Positions 34,867 to 43,510 of a stretch of DNA of 64,000 nt are shown here, in pieces (position 1 is the stretch's first letter; every line of letters starts with the position of its first letter). The position numbers were made by a program, and so were the translations under genes. Origin of the DNA: JAGVPT01 sp049578505 (GTDB lineage: Bacteria > Bacteroidota > Ignavibacteria > UBA10030 > UBA8401); NCBI GenBank assembly GCA_049578505.1, contig JBAUMC010000024.1, forward strand, positions 1 to 64,000, given 5' to 3'. A model generated the notes under the pieces. That model did no database searches and was not told the DNA's origin. It was given only the letters and a program-made list of their open reading frames with translations.

Positions 34867-35624
34867 TCCGCAAAAAAAAGGTCGTCGTTGTCCTCCCTGC
34901 ATACAACGCGGAAAAAACGCTGGAAACCACGTACAATGAAATTCCATCCGACATTGTAGATGAAATCATACTTGTGGACGACGCCAGCACAGACCGGACC
35001 GTCGCTGTAGCGAAAAAGCTGAATGTCCGCACGATCGTCCATTCGAAAAACCTTGGCTACGGCGGCAATCAAAAGACCTGTTACAAAGCAGCTCTAGAGC
35101 AGGGGGCCGACATCGTCGTGATGCTGCACCCCGACTATCAGTACACTCCGAAATTGATCTCAGCAATGGCGTATCTTCTGGAATCGGGTGAGTTCGACGT
35201 GGTCCTCGGCTCCCGGATCCTTGGAGGCAAAGCGCTGAGCGGGGGAATGCCATTGTACAAATACGTGAGCAATCGTTTTTTAACCCTTGCTCAAAATGTT
35301 CTGATGGGGGCGAAACTGTCGGAATACCATACCGGGTACAGGGCATTTACGCGGAATGTGCTGGACACAATTCGGACAGAATCGAATTCGAACGATTTCG
35401 TTTTTGACAATGAGATGCTTTCCCAAATTCTCTATGCCGGTTTTCGGGTTGGAGAGATAACGTGTCCCGCAAAGTACTTTTCCGAAGCCTCTTCTATTAA
35501 TTTCACGCGCAGTATAAAATACGGATTCGGCTGCCTGCGTACGGCCCTCCAATTCCGTCTTCAAAAAATGGGGATCGTCCACAGTGCCATCTTCGAAAAA
35601 AAACAACTGGATCACGGAACATGA
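34863..35624 (+). CDS. Family 2 glycosyltransferase (DPM1/GtrB-like, soluble)
   Basis: A 253-residue GT-A fold enzyme. KKVVVVLPAYNAEKTLE starts the nucleotide-binding part, LVDDASTDRT carries the DXD-type aspartates, and VVMLHPDYQYTPKLI and GYRAFTRNVLDTI are typical of polyprenyl-phosphate sugar synthases. No C-terminal membrane helices are present. It lies between an amidohydrolase and an ArnT-like glycosyltransferase, overlapping both by four bases. It probably loads a sugar on a lipid carrier that the following membrane enzyme uses. Confidence 0.87.
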   Translation: MIRKKKVVVVLPAYNAEKTLETTYNEIPSDIVDEIILVDDASTDRTVAVAKKLNVRTIVHSKNLGYGGNQKTCYKAALEQGADIVVMLHPDYQYTPKLISAMAYLLESGEFDVVLGSRILGGKALSGGMPLYKYVSNRFLTLAQNVLMGAKLSEYHTGYRAFTRNVLDTIRTESNSNDFVFDNEMLSQILYAGFRVGEITCPAKYFSEASSINFTRSIKYGFGCLRTALQFRLQKMGIVHSAIFEKKQLDHGT

Positions 35625-37105
35625 CAGCAGCAGATCAATTGCCTGAAATGCGGAGACAAGGCGTTACGTTCGATTCGATGGTCTCGGATCCGAGGTGGCA
35701 GACCGTGTTGGTCATTTTTTTTGCAGTCACCGTCATGTTCTCCAAAATCGGCACCGAAGGGCTCGCGAATTATGACGACTGCTTCTATGCGGAAAAAGCA
35801 AAGGAGGTGCTGCAAACCGGCAGCTGGATGACTCTCCACTATAACGGGAACCCTGCATTTGAAAATCCGCCGATGTATATCTGGTTGGTTGCCGTTGCGT
35901 ACAAGATATTCGGAATCAACGAATACGCTGCGATATTCCCATCGGCGTTGATGGGAGTGATGACCGTCCTCCTCATTTATTTCGCCGCCCGCCGTTCCTA
36001 CGGGCAATGGACAGGTTTTTTTGCCGCCATCATTCTCTCCACCACATTCATTTTCACCCGTTATGCCCGGCGGGCAATGTTCGATGTCACTCTATCTTTT
36101 TTTGTAACGGCAGCGTTGATTTCTCTCTGGCTTGCTTTGCATAAAGACGCCCGTTACTTTTTCTTATGGGGATGTTGCACAGCCGTTGCCGTCCTTATCA
36201 AAAGCGTTCTTGGACTTTTCCCGGCAGTAATTTCTGTTACATTTCTTCTTGCAACGGGCCATTGGAAAAAACTCTTCAGCCTTACGTTCCTCGGCGGTTG
36301 CGCGATCATCGTTCTTCTTGGGTTTTCGTGGTACTTCCACGAGCTGATGATGTTTGGAAAAAGTTTTTACAGCCTGCACTTTGGATGGCTCATCATCGAA
36401 CGGGGATTTCAAAATGCGCCGGAACCATGGTACGCCCACTTGTCATACCTGAAGGATTTATTGGTGTACTACTGGCCCTGGCTGCCGCTGTTTATCTATG
36501 GTTTTATTCGGGCGGTTCGCGGCGCGGTCAGGCGCGATGAACGGTCAATTCTCCTCGCGCTTTGGGTCCTCATCATTGTTGGGACGATGAGCGCGATGTC
36601 AAATCGAGTACTCTGGTACATCATGCCGATTTTTCCTGCGGCTGCAATAATGTGTGGAGAAAGCTTGACGGACCTCCTTTCAAATTCTGCTCGCCTCCGA
36701 TTTGCAAAAGTGTGTTGGTTGCTGGCGATCGTTGTCGCGATTCTCATCAACGCGACCCCGTTGCAACTCGGCATGCACCGCGAGGTCGAGGTTAGGACAA
36801 TTGCTCCGTACGTGAAGTACTATGGCAACGAAGGCGCAACGGTCATCGGTTATCGCCAGCCATTTTATGGATTGAACAACGCCCTCCTTTTCTATTCAGA
36901 CCATGCCGCAAACCCGATCGTGTCGACATGGAACGAAGTCGACGAAGCGTTTAAAAGCGAGAAAACGGTTTTGTGCGTGGTTAATTGTACAGACCTTAAC
37001 GACTTGGCCGGACATATCGGCAATCTTTCAATTATCAAGCAATGCGCAGCTCTTGCATTGGTGGCAAACCGTCAGCTAAACACCAGCAAGGTTCCGACAC
37101 TATGA
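35621..37105 (+). CDS. ArnT/PMT-like family 39 glycosyltransferase
   Basis: A 494-residue membrane enzyme with about ten helices. The first periplasmic loop has GLANYDDCFYAEKAKEVLQ, matching the conserved acidic loop of ArnT/PMT enzymes, followed by NPAFENPPMYIWLVAVAYKIF. Such enzymes transfer a sugar from a polyprenyl-phosphate donor to lipid A, protein or other acceptors on the outer face of the inner membrane. The start overlaps the family 2 glycosyltransferase, the likely donor-making enzyme. The acceptor cannot be predicted. Confidence 0.86.
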   Translation: MTAADQLPEMRRQGVTFDSMVSDPRWQTVLVIFFAVTVMFSKIGTEGLANYDDCFYAEKAKEVLQTGSWMTLHYNGNPAFENPPMYIWLVAVAYKIFGINEYAAIFPSALMGVMTVLLIYFAARRSYGQWTGFFAAIILSTTFIFTRYARRAMFDVTLSFFVTAALISLWLALHKDARYFFLWGCCTAVAVLIKSVLGLFPAVISVTFLLATGHWKKLFSLTFLGGCAIIVLLGFSWYFHELMMFGKSFYSLHFGWLIIERGFQNAPEPWYAHLSYLKDLLVYYWPWLPLFIYGFIRAVRGAVRRDERSILLALWVLIIVGTMSAMSNRVLWYIMPIFPAAAIMCGESLTDLLSNSARLRFAKVCWLLAIVVAILINATPLQLGMHREVEVRTIAPYVKYYGNEGATVIGYRQPFYGLNNALLFYSDHAANPIVSTWNEVDEAFKSEKTVLCVVNCTDLNDLAGHIGNLSIIKQCAALALVANRQLNTSKVPTL

Positions 37106-37166
37106 TACCGTCACCGATATTCAAACACGAGTGAACGTAGCGGGAAATTATTACAGGATACATCCC

Positions 37167-37796
37167 ATGACACATCCAAAGAAGAAAACTTTCGTTGCCG
37201 TTGCCGGAAACATTGGCTCCGGTAAATCGTCTCTCACGACCATGCTTGGAAAACATTTCAACTGGAAGCCGTACTTCGAATCAGTAGAAGACAACCCGTA
37301 TCTCGCTGACTTTTACGGCGACATGAAACGGTGGTCGTTCCACCTGCAAATATATTTTCTCTCGCACCGTTTTGCCAACCACAAGCAGATCGTCGAATCG
37401 CCGGAGTCCGTTATTCAAGACCGCTCCATTTATGAAGACGCCGAAATTTTTGCACGAAACCTTCACGAAATCGGCAATATGGACAAGCGCGATTACGAAA
37501 ACTACGTCGCATTGTACCACGTGATGATAGAATATTTGCGTCCGCCGGATCTGATGATCTACCTCCGGGCCTCCGTCGATACTCTGAAAAAGCAGATCTC
37601 GAAAAGAGGAAGGTCGTACGAACAAAGCATCAAGCCGGAGTATTTGGAACAACTGAACCGGCATTACGAATCGTGGATTACGGGCTACAAGCTCGGGCCC
37701 CTGCTTGTCGTCGAAAGCGACAATCTCGACTTTGTCCATAATGAAAGGGACTTTCATTACGTGGAAAATCTGGTGCGGGAGAGGCTAATGAAATGA
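37167..37796 (+). CDS. Deoxynucleoside kinase (dNK family)
   Basis: A 209-residue kinase that phosphorylates deoxyribonucleosides for salvage. P-loop GNIGSGKSSL lies at about residues 13-22. DNPYLADFYGDMKRWSFHLQ, the DRS motif in VIQDRSIYEDAEIFA and the lid-like RGRSYEQSI are typical of the deoxyadenosine/deoxyguanosine kinase group. The ATG at 37167 is chosen because AGGA precedes it; an upstream GTG at 37131 would add twelve residues. It follows the glycosyltransferase genes by 61 bases. Confidence 0.9.
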   Translation: MTHPKKKTFVAVAGNIGSGKSSLTTMLGKHFNWKPYFESVEDNPYLADFYGDMKRWSFHLQIYFLSHRFANHKQIVESPESVIQDRSIYEDAEIFARNLHEIGNMDKRDYENYVALYHVMIEYLRPPDLMIYLRASVDTLKKQISKRGRSYEQSIKPEYLEQLNRHYESWITGYKLGPLLVVESDNLDFVHNERDFHYVENLVRERLMK

Positions 37797-37836
37797 CCGA
37801 GAAATGTATCACCAGCGGCGTGGATGGTAAATTTAA

Positions 37837-40575
37837 GTGGAACCTATCAGCAACTATATAACACAGATCCAACAGGCGCTATCGGATGAAGTGAAGGGCC
37901 GGAGCATTTTTCCGAAAAAGTCGAGCCTGACCAACGGCATCAGGACTGCGGTTTCGGATGAAAGCGCAGTCTACCGCTTTGAAATTCCTGAAAATTTTCT
38001 CCTCGATCTGTCGCTCACTATTCAATGCACTCTTGGCACGAAACTTCAGTTTTCGTTTCCCGCCGTCATCGTCGAGGTGTATCATCAATTTGTGTTCTTG
38101 CTTGTTCCTTTTGATATGGGGGAAATAATCTCAGAGCTGGTGTGCGAATGGAATCCCTCTGAGGCCGTTGAGCGTCTTTCCGAATGTTGCGGGAGGATAC
38201 GGCAAAAAGAGATTGTAACGCGGCTTGTTACCCGCGACTTTTCCGACAATGCCCGTCCGGCATTCAAAGAACCTATCTTCCCCTCGACCTTTACGGAGTC
38301 TCAACGTGCCGCGGTCAGAAAATCGATGACGCGGAAAATTTCGATCATTGTCGGCGAAAGAAAAAGGGGAAAAACAGGAGTCGCATCCTCATTGCTGCTG
38401 AACGTTTTGAGAGAGGGAAAACGGGTCTTGTATCTGACCCCTTCGTCGGGTGGCTTGCACGATTGCATGGAGGAACTCGTATCGCTGAATCCGGTTGTTG
38501 CGGCAGAGTCTGTAGCGGTGATCGATTCCGGAATTTGCTTGCTCTCTCCTTTGCCAATGCCGCTATATGGGATGGAGGGAAGCGGCGGCGGCGTGCATCG
38601 CGAAGGTTTAAAAAAGCTTGCAAAAATCATTGCCGCCGAACATGAGTATGAACGTGTTGACGCGCTGTCGAAGAAGCGGGAAGAAAAACATCGACAGATA
38701 GAAGAGACATCTGCAGAAGTGGAAGAAATTAAGACCGAGCTGCAAAGACTGCAGAATGCATCGATGCTCGAACGGATGAAACAGGGGATTAACAAAACGA
38801 ACGTTGAATCCACTCATGTTCAGCTTCAAGACAAACTTGCTCTTGTCGAGCGCCTTAAACAACACGCCTCAGCCCTGCTAAAAGAGGAGTACAAAAGGGA
38901 AACGCAGCTCCCCGTTTCGTTGAAAGAAAAAAAAGAACTCGATAAACTCGTCTCCACGCAGGTATTGCTTGAACCGTCTTTTCCTTCTACTATTACGGCG
39001 GTGCGTTGTATCGCGATGACGGTCCATCAGGCGCTGAAAGTCGAACCGACGAAACTCGGGGAATTTGATGTTGTCTGCATCGACGATGCACATGCACTGA
39101 ATCTCGCCGAGTTTTTTTGGTGTGCATCCCAGGCACAAGAGCAGTGCTTTATCCTTGCCGATATCACCGAACAACCGCCGCAGTCGGTTTCTCAGCTCGG
39201 GTCCGCCCGGAAGTGGCTGCAAAAAAATTACTTCACTTTTTACCAGCAGGGCGAAAGCGATGAGCACCGTTTTACGACAGGATCGCTTCCCGAAAATACT
39301 GCAAGCGAATTGACAAATCCGGATCTCCCGCCGTCGCTGTTCGAATCATGCCTTGCCTCAGCTCTGTACCAGACGCCGGTTCCACCTGGAGCGAAGGGAA
39401 AAATATTTTTCATCAATACGGAAGATCAGCGCGCTGTTTCGGCACAATACCTGGGCAAAAAAAAGATTCTCCCGTTCAACGAGGCGAGTGCAAAACGCGT
39501 GGTCGAATGTGTAAAGCATGCTCTTGTCAATGGAACCACCGCACAATCGGATATTTTGATTGTTACACCTCCCAGCGGCCAGACGATGTATCTGCGCGAA
39601 GTGCTGAAGGCCTATCAAATGAGCGAAATTGAAATTGCATCGCTCGGATCTGTACGATTATGTACAAAACGAACAGTGATTTTTGACACGACAGTTGCCG
39701 GACTTGATTTTACACTCCGTTCGCTCGACGATAAGAAATCGGGTGCCGTTCGCGTGGCGGATACGTTCAACACTCTTCTATCGACGGTTCGGGAAGATCT
39801 GTACGTGATCGCAGATCTGTCGCATTTCAATACATGGTACAAAGATCGTTTCGTGGTCAGGTTGCTCGGGATTTTCAAGAGCCGGTCAGAAAATGTGGGG
39901 AATATCCCTAACGGTGCGCGGCGATTCGATGAATTGTCCCCGGAGGTTCGAAAGGCGGTATTGTTCGCGACAGCGGAAGAAAAACAATCATCGGACTATA
40001 AAACAAAGCTTGAACGGGCAAAACTATCGGTGGCGGATGCGGCGAAATCCGGGGCCCAGCAGTCCATTGCCCTGACCGACCGGAAACTGAGGAATGACAT
40101 ACGTTCCGTGATTCTCAGAGTGCTGGCAAAACGCGAGGTGATCAACGTTGTCGCACAATATCTTGAAGGGTTCCCGTTGTACAAAACCACCCTTGAAACG
40201 GTGAGGTATTCGTCCATCTTGCCGGAACTGGATTGCGAAAATGAAAATGATTTTAAGAGCGTAATGGATATGTGGAATGTGTTGATCTATGAAACATCGA
40301 GCGCACAGAAGATCGATCACCCGTTGGCATCAAAAGCCAAAGTGGACGCAAAAATTTCAAGCGACCTGCAGGACATTTACACGTACTACCACTCCGACCT
40401 TGAAGTAGTCGTGGAGGTGGGAAAGCACAAGCTCGCTCAAAGTATCCAAAAAATTTTCAACGACTGTATCGGGAAAAAGCCGGTTACCCCAACCGACTGG
40501 ATGAACGCCTACTTTGTTTTTTTGGGGCGGATGGAAAAATATCTCGATACGGTAAACGGCCAGGTCAGGATGTAA
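37837..40575 (+). CDS. Degenerate SF1 (UPF1/IGHMBP2-like) helicase-related protein
   Basis: A 912-residue cytoplasmic protein with superfamily 1 helicase layout but altered motifs. Motif I is GERKRGKT (about 173-180). A coiled coil of about 100 residues (about 267-370) occupies the place of the UPF1-type stalk insert. Motif II reads FDVVCIDDAHA (near 411-420, DD instead of DE), motif III ILADITEQPPQS (near 437-448), and the motif VI region LLSTVREDLYVIADL (near 647-661) lacks the usual TRAR. The P-loop lysine and one acidic residue remain, so ATP binding is possible while unwinding is doubtful. A 240-residue helical C-terminal extension has no family I recognise. Start is GTG; it follows the kinase gene by 40 bases. 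Confidence 0.65.
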   Translation: MEPISNYITQIQQALSDEVKGRSIFPKKSSLTNGIRTAVSDESAVYRFEIPENFLLDLSLTIQCTLGTKLQFSFPAVIVEVYHQFVFLLVPFDMGEIISELVCEWNPSEAVERLSECCGRIRQKEIVTRLVTRDFSDNARPAFKEPIFPSTFTESQRAAVRKSMTRKISIIVGERKRGKTGVASSLLLNVLREGKRVLYLTPSSGGLHDCMEELVSLNPVVAAESVAVIDSGICLLSPLPMPLYGMEGSGGGVHREGLKKLAKIIAAEHEYERVDALSKKREEKHRQIEETSAEVEEIKTELQRLQNASMLERMKQGINKTNVESTHVQLQDKLALVERLKQHASALLKEEYKRETQLPVSLKEKKELDKLVSTQVLLEPSFPSTITAVRCIAMTVHQALKVEPTKLGEFDVVCIDDAHALNLAEFFWCASQAQEQCFILADITEQPPQSVSQLGSARKWLQKNYFTFYQQGESDEHRFTTGSLPENTASELTNPDLPPSLFESCLASALYQTPVPPGAKGKIFFINTEDQRAVSAQYLGKKKILPFNEASAKRVVECVKHALVNGTTAQSDILIVTPPSGQTMYLREVLKAYQMSEIEIASLGSVRLCTKRTVIFDTTVAGLDFTLRSLDDKKSGAVRVADTFNTLLSTVREDLYVIADLSHFNTWYKDRFVVRLLGIFKSRSENVGNIPNGARRFDELSPEVRKAVLFATAEEKQSSDYKTKLERAKLSVADAAKSGAQQSIALTDRKLRNDIRSVILRVLAKREVINVVAQYLEGFPLYKTTLETVRYSSILPELDCENENDFKSVMDMWNVLIYETSSAQKIDHPLASKAKVDAKISSDLQDIYTYYHSDLEVVVEVGKHKLAQSIQKIFNDCIGKKPVTPTDWMNAYFVFLGRMEKYLDTVNGQVRM

Positions 40576-40619
40576 GCCATCCGATTGCTTTAAGCAATAG
40601 GACAGCTGGATAGAAAACC

Positions 40620-42269
40620 TTACTTTCCAGGCTTAAGAAGCGCGACGTAAATCTTCTTGGAGGCAAGCAGCTTCGCGGCCGTTTGGGCCTGAACATCATC
40701 ATCAAGAGATGCCCTGATACGCCCCTTGTCTCCGGCGTACCGTTCAATAATTTCCTCTCGAAGTTCTTCGCGCAATTCAACCGCATGACGTGCGAACACG
40801 TTTGCCTTTTCCTTCTCGATTTGCATCCCGACATTTTCGAGGGAAGCAATCATCGTGCTACCGTACTTTTCCTTCTTAAAATCATTTTCCAATTCTGAAA
40901 GCTTCTCTTCGGCGTCGTCTTTGAATTCGAACTTTTCCTCTTTTGCATAGCCTTCGAATTCTTTCAAGAGAGTATCGTCGACGGTAAAGTCCCCGTCTCC
41001 GTTGGGATGTTGAGAAACATAATGAGTCGCAAACATGAAAAACATCGCCTTCTGAATCAACTCTTGTGAAAGAGCGCTGCGGTCGGTTTCAAGAACCGTG
41101 GAGTCCGGAGCAATACCTCCTGCATCCAAAAATTTTCTGCCGTGCTCGGTTGCGAATTCATGCCTGAGGCTGTCGGGTGTAACGGGGAAAACCCCGTCGT
41201 TATTCCTATGCTTGTAGTCGATCTCCTGGATGCTGCGGCCGCTCGGCGTGTAGTAACGCGCAGTAGTGATCTTCAAAGACGTATTGTAACTGAGCGGTGT
41301 GATTGTCTGCACCAGTCCCTTCCCGAAGGAACGCGTTCCGATGATAATACCGCGGTCTAAATCCTGAATTGCCCCGGCGACGATTTCGCTGGCGCTCGCG
41401 CTGTTCTTGTTGATGAGGACGGCAAGAGGGATGTCGCCGGCGATCGGCTCCTCGTTTACGGTGTACACTTTTACATCATCGCTTCGACGTCCGCGCGTTG
41501 TAACGATTGTGCTTCCTTTGGGATTGAACTTGCTGACGACATCGACGGCTGCTTCGAGCAAGCCGCCGGGGTTGTTGCGGAGGTCGAGGATCACGCCGCG
41601 CAAGTCGCCTTTTGCTTTTAACTCTCTGAGCGCTTGCAGCACCTCATCGCCGGCGCGTCGGGAGAAGCGTTCAAGACGGATATATCCGATGCCGTTGCCT
41701 ATGTAGCCGGAATACGAAACATTGTTCACCTGAATTTCCTCGCGCACGAGGACGAAATCGAGCGGCTTCTTTACTCCCTCGCGCTCAATTTTCATTTTCA
41801 CCTCGGTTCCGGGCTCTCCGCGAACCATGCTTCTGACCGAATCGGGGTTCGTATTGAAAATTTTCCGTCCGTCGATTTCAATAATTTTATCTCCTGCGCG
41901 AATGCCTTGCTTCTGGGCGGAGTAACCGTCCATAGGAGCAATAACAATGATGTACCCATCGCGCTCGCCGATTGAAACTCCGACACCGCCGTATTCGCCG
42001 TGCGTGATAAGGTCCATCTCTTCCCCCTCCTTCTCACCGTAAAAAACCGTGTAGGGGTCAAGCGTTTCGAGCATGCCGTCGATCCCCGCGCGCATAAATT
42101 TTTCAGGGTCTATTTCGTCAACATAACTGGTGGTTATTTCCTTGTAGACTTGTCCGAAAACATCCATGTTCTTGTTGATTTTTAGATAGATGTTATCGTT
42201 GACAAAGAATCCCACTCCAAGTCCGGCGATAATTCCTACAAGAAGCCACAGCCCAAGTTTTTTTCTCAT
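40620..42269 (-). CDS. S41 family C-terminal processing protease with PDZ domain
   Basis: A 549-residue periplasmic serine protease anchored by an N-terminal helix (KLGLWLLVGIIAGLGVGFF). The order is an N-terminal helical region, a PDZ domain (about 85-170, GEYGGVGVSIGERDGYIIV) and an S41 catalytic core with NKNSASASEI (nucleophile serine) and RSFGKGLVQ (general-base lysine). A charged, Lys/Glu-rich C-terminal helical region follows. Family members trim C-termini of envelope proteins and regulate cell-wall hydrolases. The ATG at 42269 is chosen because GGGTGG precedes it; an upstream TTG is less likely. It converges with the SF1-like gene. Confidence 0.92.
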   Translation of the reverse strand: MRKKLGLWLLVGIIAGLGVGFFVNDNIYLKINKNMDVFGQVYKEITTSYVDEIDPEKFMRAGIDGMLETLDPYTVFYGEKEGEEMDLITHGEYGGVGVSIGERDGYIIVIAPMDGYSAQKQGIRAGDKIIEIDGRKIFNTNPDSVRSMVRGEPGTEVKMKIEREGVKKPLDFVLVREEIQVNNVSYSGYIGNGIGYIRLERFSRRAGDEVLQALRELKAKGDLRGVILDLRNNPGGLLEAAVDVVSKFNPKGSTIVTTRGRRSDDVKVYTVNEEPIAGDIPLAVLINKNSASASEIVAGAIQDLDRGIIIGTRSFGKGLVQTITPLSYNTSLKITTARYYTPSGRSIQEIDYKHRNNDGVFPVTPDSLRHEFATEHGRKFLDAGGIAPDSTVLETDRSALSQELIQKAMFFMFATHYVSQHPNGDGDFTVDDTLLKEFEGYAKEEKFEFKDDAEEKLSELENDFKKEKYGSTMIASLENVGMQIEKEKANVFARHAVELREELREEIIERYAGDKGRIRASLDDDVQAQTAAKLLASKKIYVALLKPGK

Positions 42270-42479
42270 GCAACCACCCTTATGTCGTTTGTTATTTTGA
42301 TACAATGTAGATTTTTTTCCGGCGTAATTCTACCTCTATAACACAAAATTACACAGTAAAGTTTTGCGCGCGCTTAGATATAGACGAAACAATGGGCAAA
42401 AAGTTTATTGTGCTCGAATTTTGATGAAAAGATGTCCGGCCCCTTGTTAGTGCGCCACTGCCGAAGAATTGCATAAGTT

Positions 42480-42705
42480 CGTGCTGGCCCATTTGTCATT
42501 CCCGCGTTCCGAAGGGATCTCTTCGGGAAAAGCGGGTCGAAGACTCCCAACGGATCTATCGACCCGTAGGGTCGTTCCACGAATCTACGATTTTTAGAAT
42601 CGTAGATAGACGACTCGGCGAGAATCCAACCTTTTATTCTTTACTGCGCAATGGATGCCCACTTTCGTGGGAAGGACAATATTTTCATCAAATTGAGCCA
42701 CTACG
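42480..42705. mobile_element. Short-class non-autonomous element, copy 4 (226 bp) with perfect 8-bp target duplication
   Basis: Left end CGTGCTGGCCCATTTG and inverted right end CGTAGTGGCTCAATTTG bound it. CATAAGTT repeats directly at 42472-42479 and 42706-42713. Internal hairpins include TTCCGAAGGGATCTCTTCGG, GACCC/GGGTC and ATCTACGATT/AATCGTAGAT. It occupies about half of the 476-base gap upstream of the protease gene; nothing else is recognisable there. Confidence 0.88.
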
Positions 42706-42745
42706 CATAAGTTGAATCTCTGTTGAATGATTCATATTTTCATTC

Positions 42746-43165
42746 ATGGTCGAGTTGTTGCTAACGTCGTTTTCGATTGCCGGCCTCGGCATCGCGTTGT
42801 ATTTTTCACTCGTGTACTATCGCATCGTTAAAGCAGATGACAAATGGATTCCGTCATTCTGCAGGATGGAAGAGGAGGCATGCATGAGAATTCTGAATAC
42901 GCCGGAAGCGAAAGTGCTCGGCGTCCCGAATAGTCTTCTGGGTATATTCTATTACGCGGCAATTCTCTTTGTTCCGATTCAGAGATTCGAAGTACTGTTT
43001 CTTATCGCCTCGATATTATCGGTCGGATTGGGGATGTATTTAGTGCATGCGCTGGTGTTTCGGTTGAAAACGCACTGCCCCCTTTGTTACATGGCGCATG
43101 GAATCAACCTCGTCATTGCCAACCTCTTCATTATTAGAACGGTTCAGCTTTACTCGATTCTGTAA
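42746..43165 (+). CDS. Vitamin K epoxide reductase (VKOR) family membrane protein
   Basis: A 139-residue protein with four predicted helices. It has a loop cysteine pair in SFCRMEEEAC, the conserved GVPNSLLGI motif and a redox CPLC motif in the last helix region (HCPLCYMAHGIN), the pattern of VKOR homologues that reoxidise a DsbA-like thioredoxin with quinone. No thioredoxin domain is fused and no DsbA gene is adjacent, so its partner is elsewhere. It stands alone between a mobile element and the dnaN promoter region. Confidence 0.85.
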   Translation: MVELLLTSFSIAGLGIALYFSLVYYRIVKADDKWIPSFCRMEEEACMRILNTPEAKVLGVPNSLLGIFYYAAILFVPIQRFEVLFLIASILSVGLGMYLVHALVFRLKTHCPLCYMAHGINLVIANLFIIRTVQLYSIL

Positions 43166-43431
43166 CCGACAACAATTTTTCTTTGAGCGATTCTTCCTCG
43201 CGGAGAAAATTTCTCAAGAAGACTCTCTTCGGTGCAATTGCCCAAAAGCTGATCTTGTTTTTTTGAACAGCAAAAACATTTTTGAGCATTAGAAAAACAT
43301 TAGAAGTATTAACGAAGAGCAAAAAATAATCCGCAATAGCTATTTCAAATCGCCTTTAGAAAGCGATAGTGTTCAATAGCTCTATCGTTGTGATTTACCG
43401 CAAAAACAGGGCTTTCACCGACCTTCTTTCC

Positions 43432-43460
43432 TTGAATTTCGTACAAAAAATTGGTATATT
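43432..43460 (+). promoter_or_regulatory. Promoter of dnaN
   Basis: TTGAAT at 43432-43437 and TATATT at 43455-43460, spacing exactly 17. AGGAGA precedes the dnaN ATG at 43511. The rest of the 345-base gap after the VKOR gene is AT-rich and shows no gene. Confidence 0.7.
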
Positions 43461-43510
43461 TTGAAATCGAAATTCAATTTTTACAGCAGCCTTTCAAGCA
43501 AGGAGACCCC

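Noticed and set aside
40583..40597. Small hairpin ATTGCTT/AAGCAAT between the SF1-like and protease genes as terminator
   Set aside because: No T tract on either strand and a short stem; too weak to call.
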